A stretch of 64,000 bases of DNA, from assembly GCA_963674625.2 (NCBI GenBank), contig CAXXXO010000004.1:1116001-1180000 (forward strand), written 5' to 3'. The stretch is from JALHFZ01 sp963674625. GTDB lineage: Bacteria; Synergistota; Synergistia; Synergistales; Aminobacteriaceae. Positions 8,919 through 17,432 of the stretch are shown piece after piece (within the stretch, counting starts at the first letter, position 1; every line of letters starts with the position of its first letter). Below the pieces are notes generated by a model. It did not search any database. It saw only the letters and a program-made list of their open reading frames with translations, and had not been told where the DNA came from. The position numbers and the translations under genes are program-made.

Positions 8919-10382
8919 ATGGCTGCAAACTCTTCTCTTGTCGAAATGCCTGCATGGGAACTTTCAAAGCAGATCCACTCGAAAAAGATATCCTGTACCG
9001 AGGTCATGGAGGCCTATCTCGACCACATCGACAAGGTCAATCCCGAAGTCAACGCCATTGTCGCCCTTCAGGATCGGGAACCGCTGAGAAAACAGGCGGC
9101 GGAGAAGGACAGGGCCCTTTCCTCCGGCAGAAGCGACGGATGGATGCACGGCTTTCCTCAGGCCATCAAAGACCTCGAGGAAACGAAAGGCATCAGGACC
9201 ACCTACGGGTGTCCCGTGTTCAGGGATTTTATTCCCGCAGCGGACAGCCTGGTGGTCAGGCGGATGAAAAAGGCAGGTTCCATCATTATCGGCAAAACGA
9301 ACATACCGGAATGGGGATATGGTTCCCAGTCGTACAACAATGTCTACGGTACAACCGGAAATCCCTATGATCCGGATCTCACCGCCGGAGGAAGCAGCGG
9401 CGGCACTGCCTGTTCCCTTGCGCTGAGGATGCAGGCCGTTGCCGACGGAAGCGACTTTATGGGGTCTCTCCGCAACCCTGCGGGATGGTGCAACGTCTAC
9501 GGCTTCCGTCCTTCCTGGGGAAGAGTTCCCAACGACGGCCTCGAGCAATTCCTGAACACCTTTGCCACAAGGGGACCCATGGGGCGCACCGTAGCCGACC
9601 TGGCCCTGCTGCTCTCCACCCTGTCGGGATACGATGAGTACTATCCCCTGAGCCTTGCTGACGACGCCGATCTGAAGTCCCTTACTCCGCAGAACGTCCA
9701 TGAAAAGCTCCGTTCCTGCCAGAAAGGACGCAGACTCGCCTGGCTCGGGGACTGGGACGGCTATCTGCCCATGGAGGACGGTGTCCTCGCGCTGTGCGAG
9801 AAGGCTCTTGCCGCATTCCCCGACTTCGGCGTCACTGTTGAAAAGATCGCTCCTCCCTATGATCCTGAGGTCTTCTGGAAGGAAATATGGATCCCTCTGC
9901 GGCACCTCTGCGCCCAGGCGCTCAGTCCTCTGTTCAGGGACGAAGAGAAGCGGAAGCTTCTGAAGCCGGAGATAATATTCGAGTACGAGGGGTCTGTGGG
10001 CCAGGACTGCGGCGGAGTATTCTCGGCAAGCCTCAGGCGTACGGACTGGTACAGAACGGTGCTGAAAGTATTTGAAACCTATGACTTTATAGCGGTTCCG
10101 ACCGCTCAGGTTTTCCCCTTCGACAAATCCATTCACTGGCCGAAGGAAGTCGCCGGCAAAAAGATGGACACCTACCATCGCTGGATGGAAGTGGTAAGCC
10201 ACTGGACCATGAGCAGTTCGCCGGTGGTGGCCATTCCGGCGGGGTTCAATGAAAAGGGCCTGCCCATGGGCATCCAGGTCATCGGAAAGCCCCGCAGCGA
10301 TTTCGATCTGCTTCAGTTCGCCTATGCCTATGAGGCCCGAAACGACTGGGTGAATACCCGCAGGCCGAAGATCCTGGGATAA
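8919..10382 (+). CDS. Amidase signature family hydrolase
   Basis: Cytoplasmic amidase (487 aa) with the Ser-cisSer-Lys triad of the amidase signature family. The Lys lies in AIKDLEETKG (about residue 84), the cis-Ser in AGGSSGG (about residues 157-162), and the nucleophilic Ser in GSDFMGSLRNPA (about residue 183). The start ATG at 8919 has GGAGGTG six bases upstream. It stands alone, divergent from the M20 amidohydrolase and closed by a strong terminator. The natural amide substrate is unknown; GatA is unlikely because no gatB or gatC is nearby. Confidence 0.88.
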   Translation: MAANSSLVEMPAWELSKQIHSKKISCTEVMEAYLDHIDKVNPEVNAIVALQDREPLRKQAAEKDRALSSGRSDGWMHGFPQAIKDLEETKGIRTTYGCPVFRDFIPAADSLVVRRMKKAGSIIIGKTNIPEWGYGSQSYNNVYGTTGNPYDPDLTAGGSSGGTACSLALRMQAVADGSDFMGSLRNPAGWCNVYGFRPSWGRVPNDGLEQFLNTFATRGPMGRTVADLALLLSTLSGYDEYYPLSLADDADLKSLTPQNVHEKLRSCQKGRRLAWLGDWDGYLPMEDGVLALCEKALAAFPDFGVTVEKIAPPYDPEVFWKEIWIPLRHLCAQALSPLFRDEEKRKLLKPEIIFEYEGSVGQDCGGVFSASLRRTDWYRTVLKVFETYDFIAVPTAQVFPFDKSIHWPKEVAGKKMDTYHRWMEVVSHWTMSSSPVVAIPAGFNEKGLPMGIQVIGKPRSDFDLLQFAYAYEARNDWVNTRRPKILG

Positions 10383-10401
10383 GGCCGAATCTCACGCTCT
10401 C

Positions 10402-10455
10402 AAATACAGAGTTGCCTGCCGGACATATCCGGCAGGCAACTCTGTATTTCTTTTA
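10402..10455 (+). terminator. Strong rho-independent terminator after the amidase gene
   Basis: A near-perfect 21-22 bp inverted repeat (10402-10422 with 10428-10449, arms reading AAATACAGAGTTGCCTGCCGG and its complement), followed by CTTTT on the plus strand. It may also limit read-through from the convergent minus-strand gene. Confidence 0.85.
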
Positions 10456-10488
10456 TCGGAGGGCTTGGAAGTGAACCCTCCCGGGTTC

Positions 10489-11694
10489 TTACGCCTGTTT
10501 CTTCAGCCAGTCGAAGGCCAGGGTGGCCATGACGGCCGGGCCGATCCAGAGAATGTCCTCGTCGATGTCGAACTTGCTGTTGTGGTGGGGCATGGTCTGT
10601 CCCTTTTCCTCATTGCAGCCCGGAAGGAAGAAAAACGTCCCGGGGACCTTCTCGAGGAAGAAGGCCACGTCTTCTCCTCCCATGGAGGGTTTGGAAATTT
10701 CCTTCACCTTCTCGGGGCCGACGATTTTTTCGGCTGCGCGGCGAAGCTCCTCGGTGATGCCGGGGTCGTTGACCACCGGGGCGGGACCGTCCCAGCCGTA
10801 CTTGAATTCGACGCTGCCCCGCATTCCGGAGGCGACGGCTTTTGCCACCTCTTCTATCCGGCGGGCGAGAAATTCCCTGGTCTCCTGGTTGAAGGCCCGG
10901 ACGGTTCCCGAAATTTTGCACTCACCGGGGATGATGTTGAAGGCCCGTCCCGCGTGAATTTCGCCGAGGCTTATCACCGAGGGCTCCTGGGGGTCCACCT
11001 CCCGGCTGACAATGGTCTGAAGTTCGCAGATCATCTGCCCCGCGATGGAGATGGTGTCCACCGAACCCTGGGGGTATGCTCCGTGGGACCCCTTCCCCTT
11101 GATGAGGATCTCGAACCGGTCCATGCAGGCCATGATGCTTCCCGGACGATATCCTATCTCGCCGGGGACGAATTCCTTCCAGATGGAGCCCGTATGGAGA
11201 CCCACCATTGCCGAGGGCATATGCTCCGCGAAGGCGCCGTCATCGAGCATACGCTTGGCCCCGCCGGGGCCGTCGAGACACCCCTCCTCTCCCGGCTGAA
11301 AGAGGAAGAGAACGGACCCGTCGAGCTCGTCCTTATGGTCGAGAAGCAGCTTCGCCGTGGCAAGCCCCATGGCAGCATGGGCGTCGTGCCCGCAGGCATG
11401 CATGCAGCCGTTCTCCGAGGCGAAGGGAAGACCGGTCTCCTCCTTGATGGGAAGGGCGTCCATATCCGCCCGGATCGCGAAGACTTTTTTCTTGTTTTTC
11501 CCCTCGAGAAAAGCCACCACGCCGTGCTCTCCCACGCCCTTGCGGAAGGGGATGCCCATCTTGTCCAGTGCGCCGCATACGTAGGCCTCCGTCTGCGGGG
11601 TGTCCACTCCGGTCTCAGGAATCTGGTGCAGGTCCCGCCGCCATTCCACTATCTGCTTCTGCATCTTCTGAGCTTCCGTTTTGAAATCAGCCAT
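10489..11694 (-). CDS. M20D family amidohydrolase (aminoacylase-like)
   Basis: A 401-residue zinc amidohydrolase of the N-acyl-L-amino acid / IAA-amino acid hydrolase group. Visible metal-ligand motifs are RADMDALP, HACGHDAHAAMGL and FQPGEEG; the dimerisation domain begins near KGKGSHGAYP, and SMGGEDVAFFLEKVPG near the C terminus completes the site. An AGGAGGT site precedes the ATG. It lies 93 bases downstream of the kynureninase gene on the same strand, so the two may be cotranscribed. Confidence 0.9.
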   Translation of the reverse strand: MADFKTEAQKMQKQIVEWRRDLHQIPETGVDTPQTEAYVCGALDKMGIPFRKGVGEHGVVAFLEGKNKKKVFAIRADMDALPIKEETGLPFASENGCMHACGHDAHAAMGLATAKLLLDHKDELDGSVLFLFQPGEEGCLDGPGGAKRMLDDGAFAEHMPSAMVGLHTGSIWKEFVPGEIGYRPGSIMACMDRFEILIKGKGSHGAYPQGSVDTISIAGQMICELQTIVSREVDPQEPSVISLGEIHAGRAFNIIPGECKISGTVRAFNQETREFLARRIEEVAKAVASGMRGSVEFKYGWDGPAPVVNDPGITEELRRAAEKIVGPEKVKEISKPSMGGEDVAFFLEKVPGTFFFLPGCNEEKGQTMPHHNSKFDIDEDILWIGPAVMATLAFDWLKKQA

Positions 11695-11787
11695 AGCCTT
11701 ACCTCCTCTTCGAATATTGCCAAGGATGCACTCTACAGGATGTAATGTTAGCGCAGATTTTCCTCTTTGTACATAATTTGATTTTTG

Positions 11788-13074
11788 TCAGGACACGGCG
11801 TCCTTTGTGAGCGCGAACTCTTCGAACTCTCCGCTGTCGATGATGTCCCGGAACGCCTCCGCAAGGTCGACCACATCCGTGAAGGTGCTGTAGAGGGCTG
11901 TCGGAGCAAGGCGGATCACATTTGGCGGCCGGAAATCCGGGACGATCTTCCGCCTTTTCAGGGCCGAGCAGATGCGCCATGCTTCCTCGTGTTCCACGGC
12001 CACATGCCCTCCCCGGCGGTCGTCTTCCCTCGGAGTGCCGATGGAATAGCCGTAGGGGGGCTCGGTGAGGAAAGTGTCCACGAGCTCCATGAGAAAGGAA
12101 GTGAGGCCGAGAGATTTTCTTCGAAGGCGCTCCATTCCCGCCTGCCCGAAGAGCCGGAGGGAAGCGAGCAGCGGGGCCGCTGAGATCAGGGGAGGAGTGC
12201 CCATCTGCCAGCCTCCCGCGCTGCGGGCGTGGCTGAAGCCGAGGCTCATGTCGAACTGGCGTTCCTTTTCATAGCCGAACCATCCGGCAAGGCCGGGTTC
12301 GCGGTCGAAATGCTTTTGGTTGATATAGAGAAAGGCCGGGCACCCCGGTCCTCCGTTGAGATACTTGTAGCCGCACCAGAAGGCGAAATCCACGTCCCAT
12401 TCGGAGAGGCGGTGGGGAAGGGCTCCGGCGGAATGGGAACAGTCGAAGCCGGCGAGGATGCCCCGATCGTGGGCCTCTTTCGTGATGCGTTCCATGTCGA
12501 GAAGCTGGCCGCTGCGGTAGAGCACGCTCGGCAGCAGAACCATGGCCACGGACTCGTCAAGGACGGCGAGGATGTTTTCCTTCTCGAGAGTTCTGCCGTC
12601 CCGGGAGGGGATGAGGATCAGGTCTTTTTCCGGGTCCATCCCCTTCAGACGAAGCTGGCTCCGCAGGGCGTAGATATCCGAAGGGAAATTGAGCTCATCG
12701 GCGACGATCTTTCTCCGCTCTTTTGAAGGTTTATAGAAGGTGCTCACGAGGGAGTGAAGGTTTTGGGTAGTGGAGCCGGTCATCACCACTTCGTCGGAAC
12801 GGGCTCCCATCAGAGGAGCCATGAGCCGCCCCAGATCCTCCGCCGCGAAGAACCAGGGAGGGGTGCCCTCGAGCCAGCCTCCTATGCCGAGCTCCTTCCA
12901 GTCCTCCAAAATGCGCAGAAGGGATTCCTCGGATTCTCTCGACGCCAGACCGAGGGAGTTGCCGTCCATATAGATTGTCTCGGGAGGGATGAAAAACCGC
13001 TCCCGGAAGGACTTCAGCGCGTCCCACTTGTCCATCTCTACCGCACGCCGGCGGAACTCGTCAAATCGCTCCAT
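11788..13074 (-). CDS. kynU: Kynureninase
   Basis: PLP-dependent hydrolase (428 aa) that cleaves kynurenine to anthranilate and alanine. The opening YMDGNSLG (about residues 35-42), GSTTQNLH, FDCSHSAGALPH (PLP-binding Asp near 211) and the lysine loop GYKYLNGGPG (Lys near 237) are kynureninase hallmarks, and the length is usual. The ring-opening dioxygenase of the aerobic pathway is not in this window, so the kynurenine source is unclear. An M20 amidohydrolase lies downstream on the same strand. Confidence 0.88.
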   Translation of the reverse strand: MERFDEFRRRAVEMDKWDALKSFRERFFIPPETIYMDGNSLGLASRESEESLLRILEDWKELGIGGWLEGTPPWFFAAEDLGRLMAPLMGARSDEVVMTGSTTQNLHSLVSTFYKPSKERRKIVADELNFPSDIYALRSQLRLKGMDPEKDLILIPSRDGRTLEKENILAVLDESVAMVLLPSVLYRSGQLLDMERITKEAHDRGILAGFDCSHSAGALPHRLSEWDVDFAFWCGYKYLNGGPGCPAFLYINQKHFDREPGLAGWFGYEKERQFDMSLGFSHARSAGGWQMGTPPLISAAPLLASLRLFGQAGMERLRRKSLGLTSFLMELVDTFLTEPPYGYSIGTPREDDRRGGHVAVEHEEAWRICSALKRRKIVPDFRPPNVIRLAPTALYSTFTDVVDLAEAFRDIIDSGEFEEFALTKDAVS

Positions 13075-13325
13075 AATACGTCACATCCTCCATAGAAGGT
13101 TCAGCGAAAATTCGCCAAAAAGAGCTACAAGATGATGAAAATATAATGAAATAAAAAGGAAATTTATAGAAAATTAGAAAGAAAATTAGAAATATTTTCA
13201 ACTTCATTATACTCTTTTTTCATTCCGCTCTACCGGCTAACTACTGAGATTTCGTGTATTATTAATAAGTTTGCTCAATCGGCGATGCGGCTTTCCGCAC
13301 GCGCCGGGAAAGGCCCTGGAAATCC

Positions 13326-15221
13326 ATGGAGAAAAAACACGAAATCCTCGCCCGATATTTCGGCTACAGCGCCTTCCGCACCGGGCAGGAGGAGATCATC
13401 GACGCCCTTCTCGCGAAACGGGACGCCCTCGGTATCATGCCCACGGGGGCGGGAAAGTCCCTCTGTTTTCAGATCCCCGCTCTTCTTTTTCCGGCCCTGA
13501 CCCTCGTGATCTCCCCCCTCATCTCCCTGATGAACGACCAGGTGAGCGCGCTGGTGCAGTCCGGGGTCTCCGCCGCGGCCCTGCACAGCGGCCTTGCCTT
13601 TGAACAGCAGCAGGACGTCCTTTTCCAGGCAGGCAGGGGAAGCTTCAGGCTGCTCTATGTGGCCCCGGAACGGCTGAACGCCCCTTCCTTTCTGAAATTC
13701 GCCTCCCGGGCCGCCATCTCCATGGTCAGCGTGGACGAAGCCCACTGCGTCTCCCAATGGGGGCAGGACTTCCGTCCCAGCTACCTGCAGATCCGGCAGT
13801 TTCTCGAGCTTCTTCCGAAGCGGCCTGTTCTGGGTGCCTTCACCGCCACGGCGACGCCGAGAGTGCGGGAGGACATGGTCTCTCTTCTCGGCCTCAAGGA
13901 ACCTCTGATCGTCACCACGGGGTTCGATCGGCCCAACCTTTACTTCGAGGTGCAGGCCCCCGGAGATAAATATGCCGCCCTCCGGTCCTTCCTGGCGACC
14001 AGGAGGGAGAAGAGCGGCATCGTCTACTGTCTGACCCGAAAACAGGTTGAAGAGGTCTGCACAAAGCTCTGCAAAGAGATGTACGGTGCGGTCCGCTATC
14101 ATGCGGGGCTCGACGACGAAGAGCGGGCGCGGAACCAGGAGGCCTTCCAGCGGGACGAGGGGAAGATCATGGTGGCCACCACGGCCTTCGGAATGGGGAT
14201 CGACAAATCGAACGTGGCCTTCGTGGTCCACTACGGCATGCCCCGCAATATGGAAAGCTATTACCAGGAGGCGGGCCGGGCCGGGCGGGACGGATCTCCG
14301 GCGGAATGCCTTCTCTTCTACAGCGGACGGGACGTGATGACAAATCAGTATTTCATTGAAAAGTCACGGGATGAAGAAGGGCGGGATGAAGAGGCTCTCG
14401 CGACCTTTCGGCGGATGGAGCGCCGGAGGCTGAACAGGATGATTCATTACTGCCATACCCGCCGGTGTCTGCGGGCGGACATCCTCGCATATTTCGGAGA
14501 AAAGACCCTGGCGCCCTGCGGAAACTGCTTCAGCTGCCTGCATCAATTTACCGAACGGGACGTCACCATCGAGGCCCAGAAGATCCTTTCCTGCGTGAAG
14601 CGCATGAGAGAGCGCTTCGGCATGAAGGTCCTGGTCGACACCCTTCGCGGGGTCCCCGGCAAGACGGTGTCGGCCTTCGGCCTGGACTCCCTCTCCACCT
14701 GGGGGATCATGGGGGAATGGTCTGAGAAAAAATTGCGGGAGCTGGTTCACTTTCTTCTTGCCGAAGGATATCTCGCCCTGTCCGAGGACGGATACTCCCG
14801 GGTGGTCCTCACGAAGTGTTCCCGGGGTGTGCTCTTTTCAGGGGAAAAAGTCGCCATGAAACTTCCTGCGGAGACGCCTTCCTTCCGGGAGGAAAGAAAA
14901 AAGACGGCGAAGACCGCCGACGATCCGGTGCTCTTCGAGAAATTGCGGGTCCTGCGGAAGAGAATCGCCGACGAGCAGGTCGTCCCGGCCTTCGTGGTCT
15001 TTACCGACGCCACCCTCCGCTCCATGTGCGACCTGCTTCCCTCCACGGAGGAGGAGATGCTGACAGTGAGCGGCGTGGGAAAGGCAAAACTCGAAAAATA
15101 CGGCCGGGCCTTTCTGGAGATCCTGCGGGAAAAACGACTTTCTTCAGCCATTCCGGACAAAGAAGGAGGGGCGGGAGAGTTAGAATTAAATTGTTATAAT
15201 ATGGATATCGATATGGAATGA
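13326..15221 (+). CDS. recQ: ATP-dependent DNA helicase RecQ
   Basis: 3'-5' DNA helicase of recombination repair, 631 aa. The first RecA-like domain carries TGAGKS (about residues 40-45) and DEAH (137-140). The second has the GMGIDKSNVAFVVHYGMPRNMESYYQEAGRAGRDG block. The RQC zinc module shows Cys-rich CHTRRC and CGNCFSC. A C-terminal HRDC domain lies at about residues 530-610. The ATG lies downstream of an AT-rich gap of about 250 bases that also separates it from divergent kynU. Confidence 0.95.
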   Translation: MEKKHEILARYFGYSAFRTGQEEIIDALLAKRDALGIMPTGAGKSLCFQIPALLFPALTLVISPLISLMNDQVSALVQSGVSAAALHSGLAFEQQQDVLFQAGRGSFRLLYVAPERLNAPSFLKFASRAAISMVSVDEAHCVSQWGQDFRPSYLQIRQFLELLPKRPVLGAFTATATPRVREDMVSLLGLKEPLIVTTGFDRPNLYFEVQAPGDKYAALRSFLATRREKSGIVYCLTRKQVEEVCTKLCKEMYGAVRYHAGLDDEERARNQEAFQRDEGKIMVATTAFGMGIDKSNVAFVVHYGMPRNMESYYQEAGRAGRDGSPAECLLFYSGRDVMTNQYFIEKSRDEEGRDEEALATFRRMERRRLNRMIHYCHTRRCLRADILAYFGEKTLAPCGNCFSCLHQFTERDVTIEAQKILSCVKRMRERFGMKVLVDTLRGVPGKTVSAFGLDSLSTWGIMGEWSEKKLRELVHFLLAEGYLALSEDGYSRVVLTKCSRGVLFSGEKVAMKLPAETPSFREERKKTAKTADDPVLFEKLRVLRKRIADEQVVPAFVVFTDATLRSMCDLLPSTEEEMLTVSGVGKAKLEKYGRAFLEILREKRLSSAIPDKEGGAGELELNCYNMDIDME

Positions 15222-15297
15222 AGATCGGTGCCGGCCCTTCTTCTCCGGCCCGCCCTTCATTGCACTTCTCAGCCAATATAAAGGGAGGAGAAAGGAA

Positions 15298-16008
15298 ATG
15301 AGAGATCTTTGGATCATTCTCCTGGCATCCTGGCTTGCAGGAGCTGCCGCCTTCGCGGGAGGGAGTGCGGCATGGTTCGAGGGTAAGGCCGATTCACAGG
15401 CGAAGCGGGAAATTCTTCATGGAGTCATCGCCTTCGGAGGAGGTCTTCTCGTTTCCGCCGTCGCCTTTGCCCTCATCCCCGATGGGATTGCATCCCTGGG
15501 GGCGGTGAGCCTTCTCGTCTCCTTCTGCCTGGGAGGGCTTCTCTTCTGCGGACTTGATGTCTTCCTCAGCGCCCGGGGAGGAGCGAAATCCCAGTTTTTG
15601 GCAATGCTTCTCGATTTTCTTCCGGAAGCTCTTTCTCTCGGCGCAGTCTTCAGCCGGGACCGCAAACTCGGCATATTGCTGGCGGCATTCATCGGCGCCC
15701 AGAACCTTCCCGAGGGGTTCAACGCCTTCCGGGAGATGACAGCGTCGGGAGCCCGCCGGTCTGTCGTATTGATCGTTCTTCTCTTTGCGAGCCTTTTCGG
15801 ACCCCTGGCCGCCGGGGTCGGATACTTTTTTCTTCAGGGGAAGGATGCCCTCACCGCCTGGATCATGACCTTTGCGAGCGGGGGCATTCTTTATCTCGTG
15901 TTTCAGGACATCGCACCCCAGGCAAAACTTCGGAGACATTGGACTCCGGCCCTCGGCGCGGTTCTTGGTTTTGCGGTGGGTCTTCTGGGAAAAAAGCTGA
16001 TCGGCTGA
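15298..16008 (+). CDS. ZIP family-like membrane protein with altered metal residues
   Basis: A 236-residue protein with about seven hydrophobic segments. It aligns with ZIP metal permeases around the two binding helices: DFLPEALSLG (106-115) at the place of the usual HNxPEGxxxG, and QNLPEG (135-140) at the place of HNxPEG. Both leading histidines are therefore replaced (Asp and Gln), while the glutamates remain. It may move a different metal or none. It follows recQ by 76 bases, with GGGAGGAG before the ATG, and is convergent with an MFS gene. Confidence 0.72.
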   Translation: MRDLWIILLASWLAGAAAFAGGSAAWFEGKADSQAKREILHGVIAFGGGLLVSAVAFALIPDGIASLGAVSLLVSFCLGGLLFCGLDVFLSARGGAKSQFLAMLLDFLPEALSLGAVFSRDRKLGILLAAFIGAQNLPEGFNAFREMTASGARRSVVLIVLLFASLFGPLAAGVGYFFLQGKDALTAWIMTFASGGILYLVFQDIAPQAKLRRHWTPALGAVLGFAVGLLGKKLIG

Positions 16009-16041
16009 GGCCGGACTGTCGAAGACAGAGTAATCAGCCGA
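16001..16041. terminator. Convergent-gene hairpin
   Basis: Outer arms TCGGCTGA (16001-16008) and TCAGCCGA (16034-16041) enclose an inner CTGTC-GAA-GACAG hairpin. The structure overlaps the stop codons of both converging genes. There is no T tract on either strand, so a terminator role is only likely from position. Confidence 0.4.
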
Positions 16042-17308
16042 GAGGTTCCTTCCCCAGCATCCTCAGGGCAAACAGGCTGAGCGTCATGGCCCCGGTCACG
16101 GCGAAAAAGCCCGCCCGATACCCCTCGGGGGAGTACAAGCCCGGAGCGACGGATGGAAAGGCGTTTATGATGATCCCCGTGCCCCACTGAAAGACCACCG
16201 CCGTGAGCACCACGGTCATGTTCATGGCGCCGAAGATCGCCCCCCGGGATTCCTTCGGGGCGAGAGCGGTCACTCCTGCGAGGGCGAACACCCCCCGAAT
16301 GCCCGAGCTGATCCCCACGAGAAGAATCGCTCCTCCCCCCGCCCAGACGGGCCATCCCGTTCCCACTGCCGCCATCAGCAGAATCCAGGAAAATACGTTG
16401 AAAAAACTCACCTTCCGGATGATTTTCGGCAGCGCATCCGGCGTCAGGATGCGGCTTCCCGCGAGGAGAGGCCCCACCATCATCCCTACGCTGACGAGGG
16501 AACTCCAGAGGCGTGCTGAAGGAAGAGGGATGGAAAAGGCGGCGGCGAACCACGAGACCCCCCACAGCCCCTGAAAACTGAGGACGGACGCCGAGGAGAC
16601 CGCCCAGAGAATCTGCAGGGCCAGAAGCCTTCGGCTGCAGGCGACTGTGCGTACTGCCGAGGCTATCCCCGGCAGAATGGTGAAGAGGGATTTCTTCTCC
16701 TCCGACCCTCTGTGCAGAGGATCTTTTTTCTTCTTCCGGATGAGGATCGCCGCCATGGCGAGGCTTATTGCGGCGAGAAGGGCGAAGGTGGCCGGAATTC
16801 CGATGGTGTCGAGGGCATATCCGAGGGGCGCTACCGAGACGAGAGCGCCGAGGCTCGAGAGGGCGAAGTTTATCCCCGCGTAGAAGCTGTAGCGTTCCGG
16901 GGAAAAGGCAAAGGCCTGAAAGACGAGGGTACCCGAGTACATGGGAGCCACGCCCAACCCCGAGAGAAGCCTCCACGCCCCGAGGGTGAAGGGGGTGCGG
17001 GCCACGGTGAGAATGAGGCATGAGAGGGCCGTGATGACCAACCCTGCCGTCACGACCCTTACGGGACCGTAGCGGTCGTGAAGAATTCCCGAGACGGGCT
17101 GCAGAAAGGCGTAGGCGTAGAAGTGAACGCTCGAGATGAACCCCACCATGGAGGCGCTCATGCCGAGCCGGGCAGCCTCCAGAGGAAGGACCACCGATGC
17201 GGAGATGCGGAAGAAGACCGTCAGAAAAAATGTCCCCACGAGGAGCAGAAAAAGGGGAAAGGAAGGATCCCCCACGAGAATGCGGATAGAATTTCCGGGG
17301 CGTGCCAT
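16034..17308 (-). CDS. MFS transporter
   Basis: Twelve-helix major facilitator permease, 424 aa, substrate unknown. The loop PVSGILHDRYGPVR is the loop 2-3 motif, and the second half starts after a basic cytoplasmic linker (IRKKKKDPLHRGSEEKKS, about residues 190-207). It is similar in layout to the MFS protein at the window start. It is divergent from the molybdopterin oxidoreductase gene across a 124-base gap that holds a possible TATGAT -10 box (17397-17402) for the latter. Confidence 0.9.
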   Translation of the reverse strand: MARPGNSIRILVGDPSFPLFLLLVGTFFLTVFFRISASVVLPLEAARLGMSASMVGFISSVHFYAYAFLQPVSGILHDRYGPVRVVTAGLVITALSCLILTVARTPFTLGAWRLLSGLGVAPMYSGTLVFQAFAFSPERYSFYAGINFALSSLGALVSVAPLGYALDTIGIPATFALLAAISLAMAAILIRKKKKDPLHRGSEEKKSLFTILPGIASAVRTVACSRRLLALQILWAVSSASVLSFQGLWGVSWFAAAFSIPLPSARLWSSLVSVGMMVGPLLAGSRILTPDALPKIIRKVSFFNVFSWILLMAAVGTGWPVWAGGGAILLVGISSGIRGVFALAGVTALAPKESRGAIFGAMNMTVVLTAVVFQWGTGIIINAFPSVAPGLYSPEGYRAGFFAVTGAMTLSLFALRMLGKEPLG

Positions 17309-17432
17309 GGAAAAGACTCCTTTACAACCGCCAATATGCCGGGGAGCATATCACAGAAAACCGACGTAGGAAACGGGACGGGTTATTTTTTGATGGTATG
17401 ATATTTTCATCCTACACAAAGGAGAAGGGGCC

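Noticed and set aside
13121..13260. AT-rich low-complexity stretch between kynU and recQ as a mobile element or CRISPR leader
   Set aside because: No repeats, inverted ends or spacers are present; it is an ordinary AT-rich divergent promoter region.
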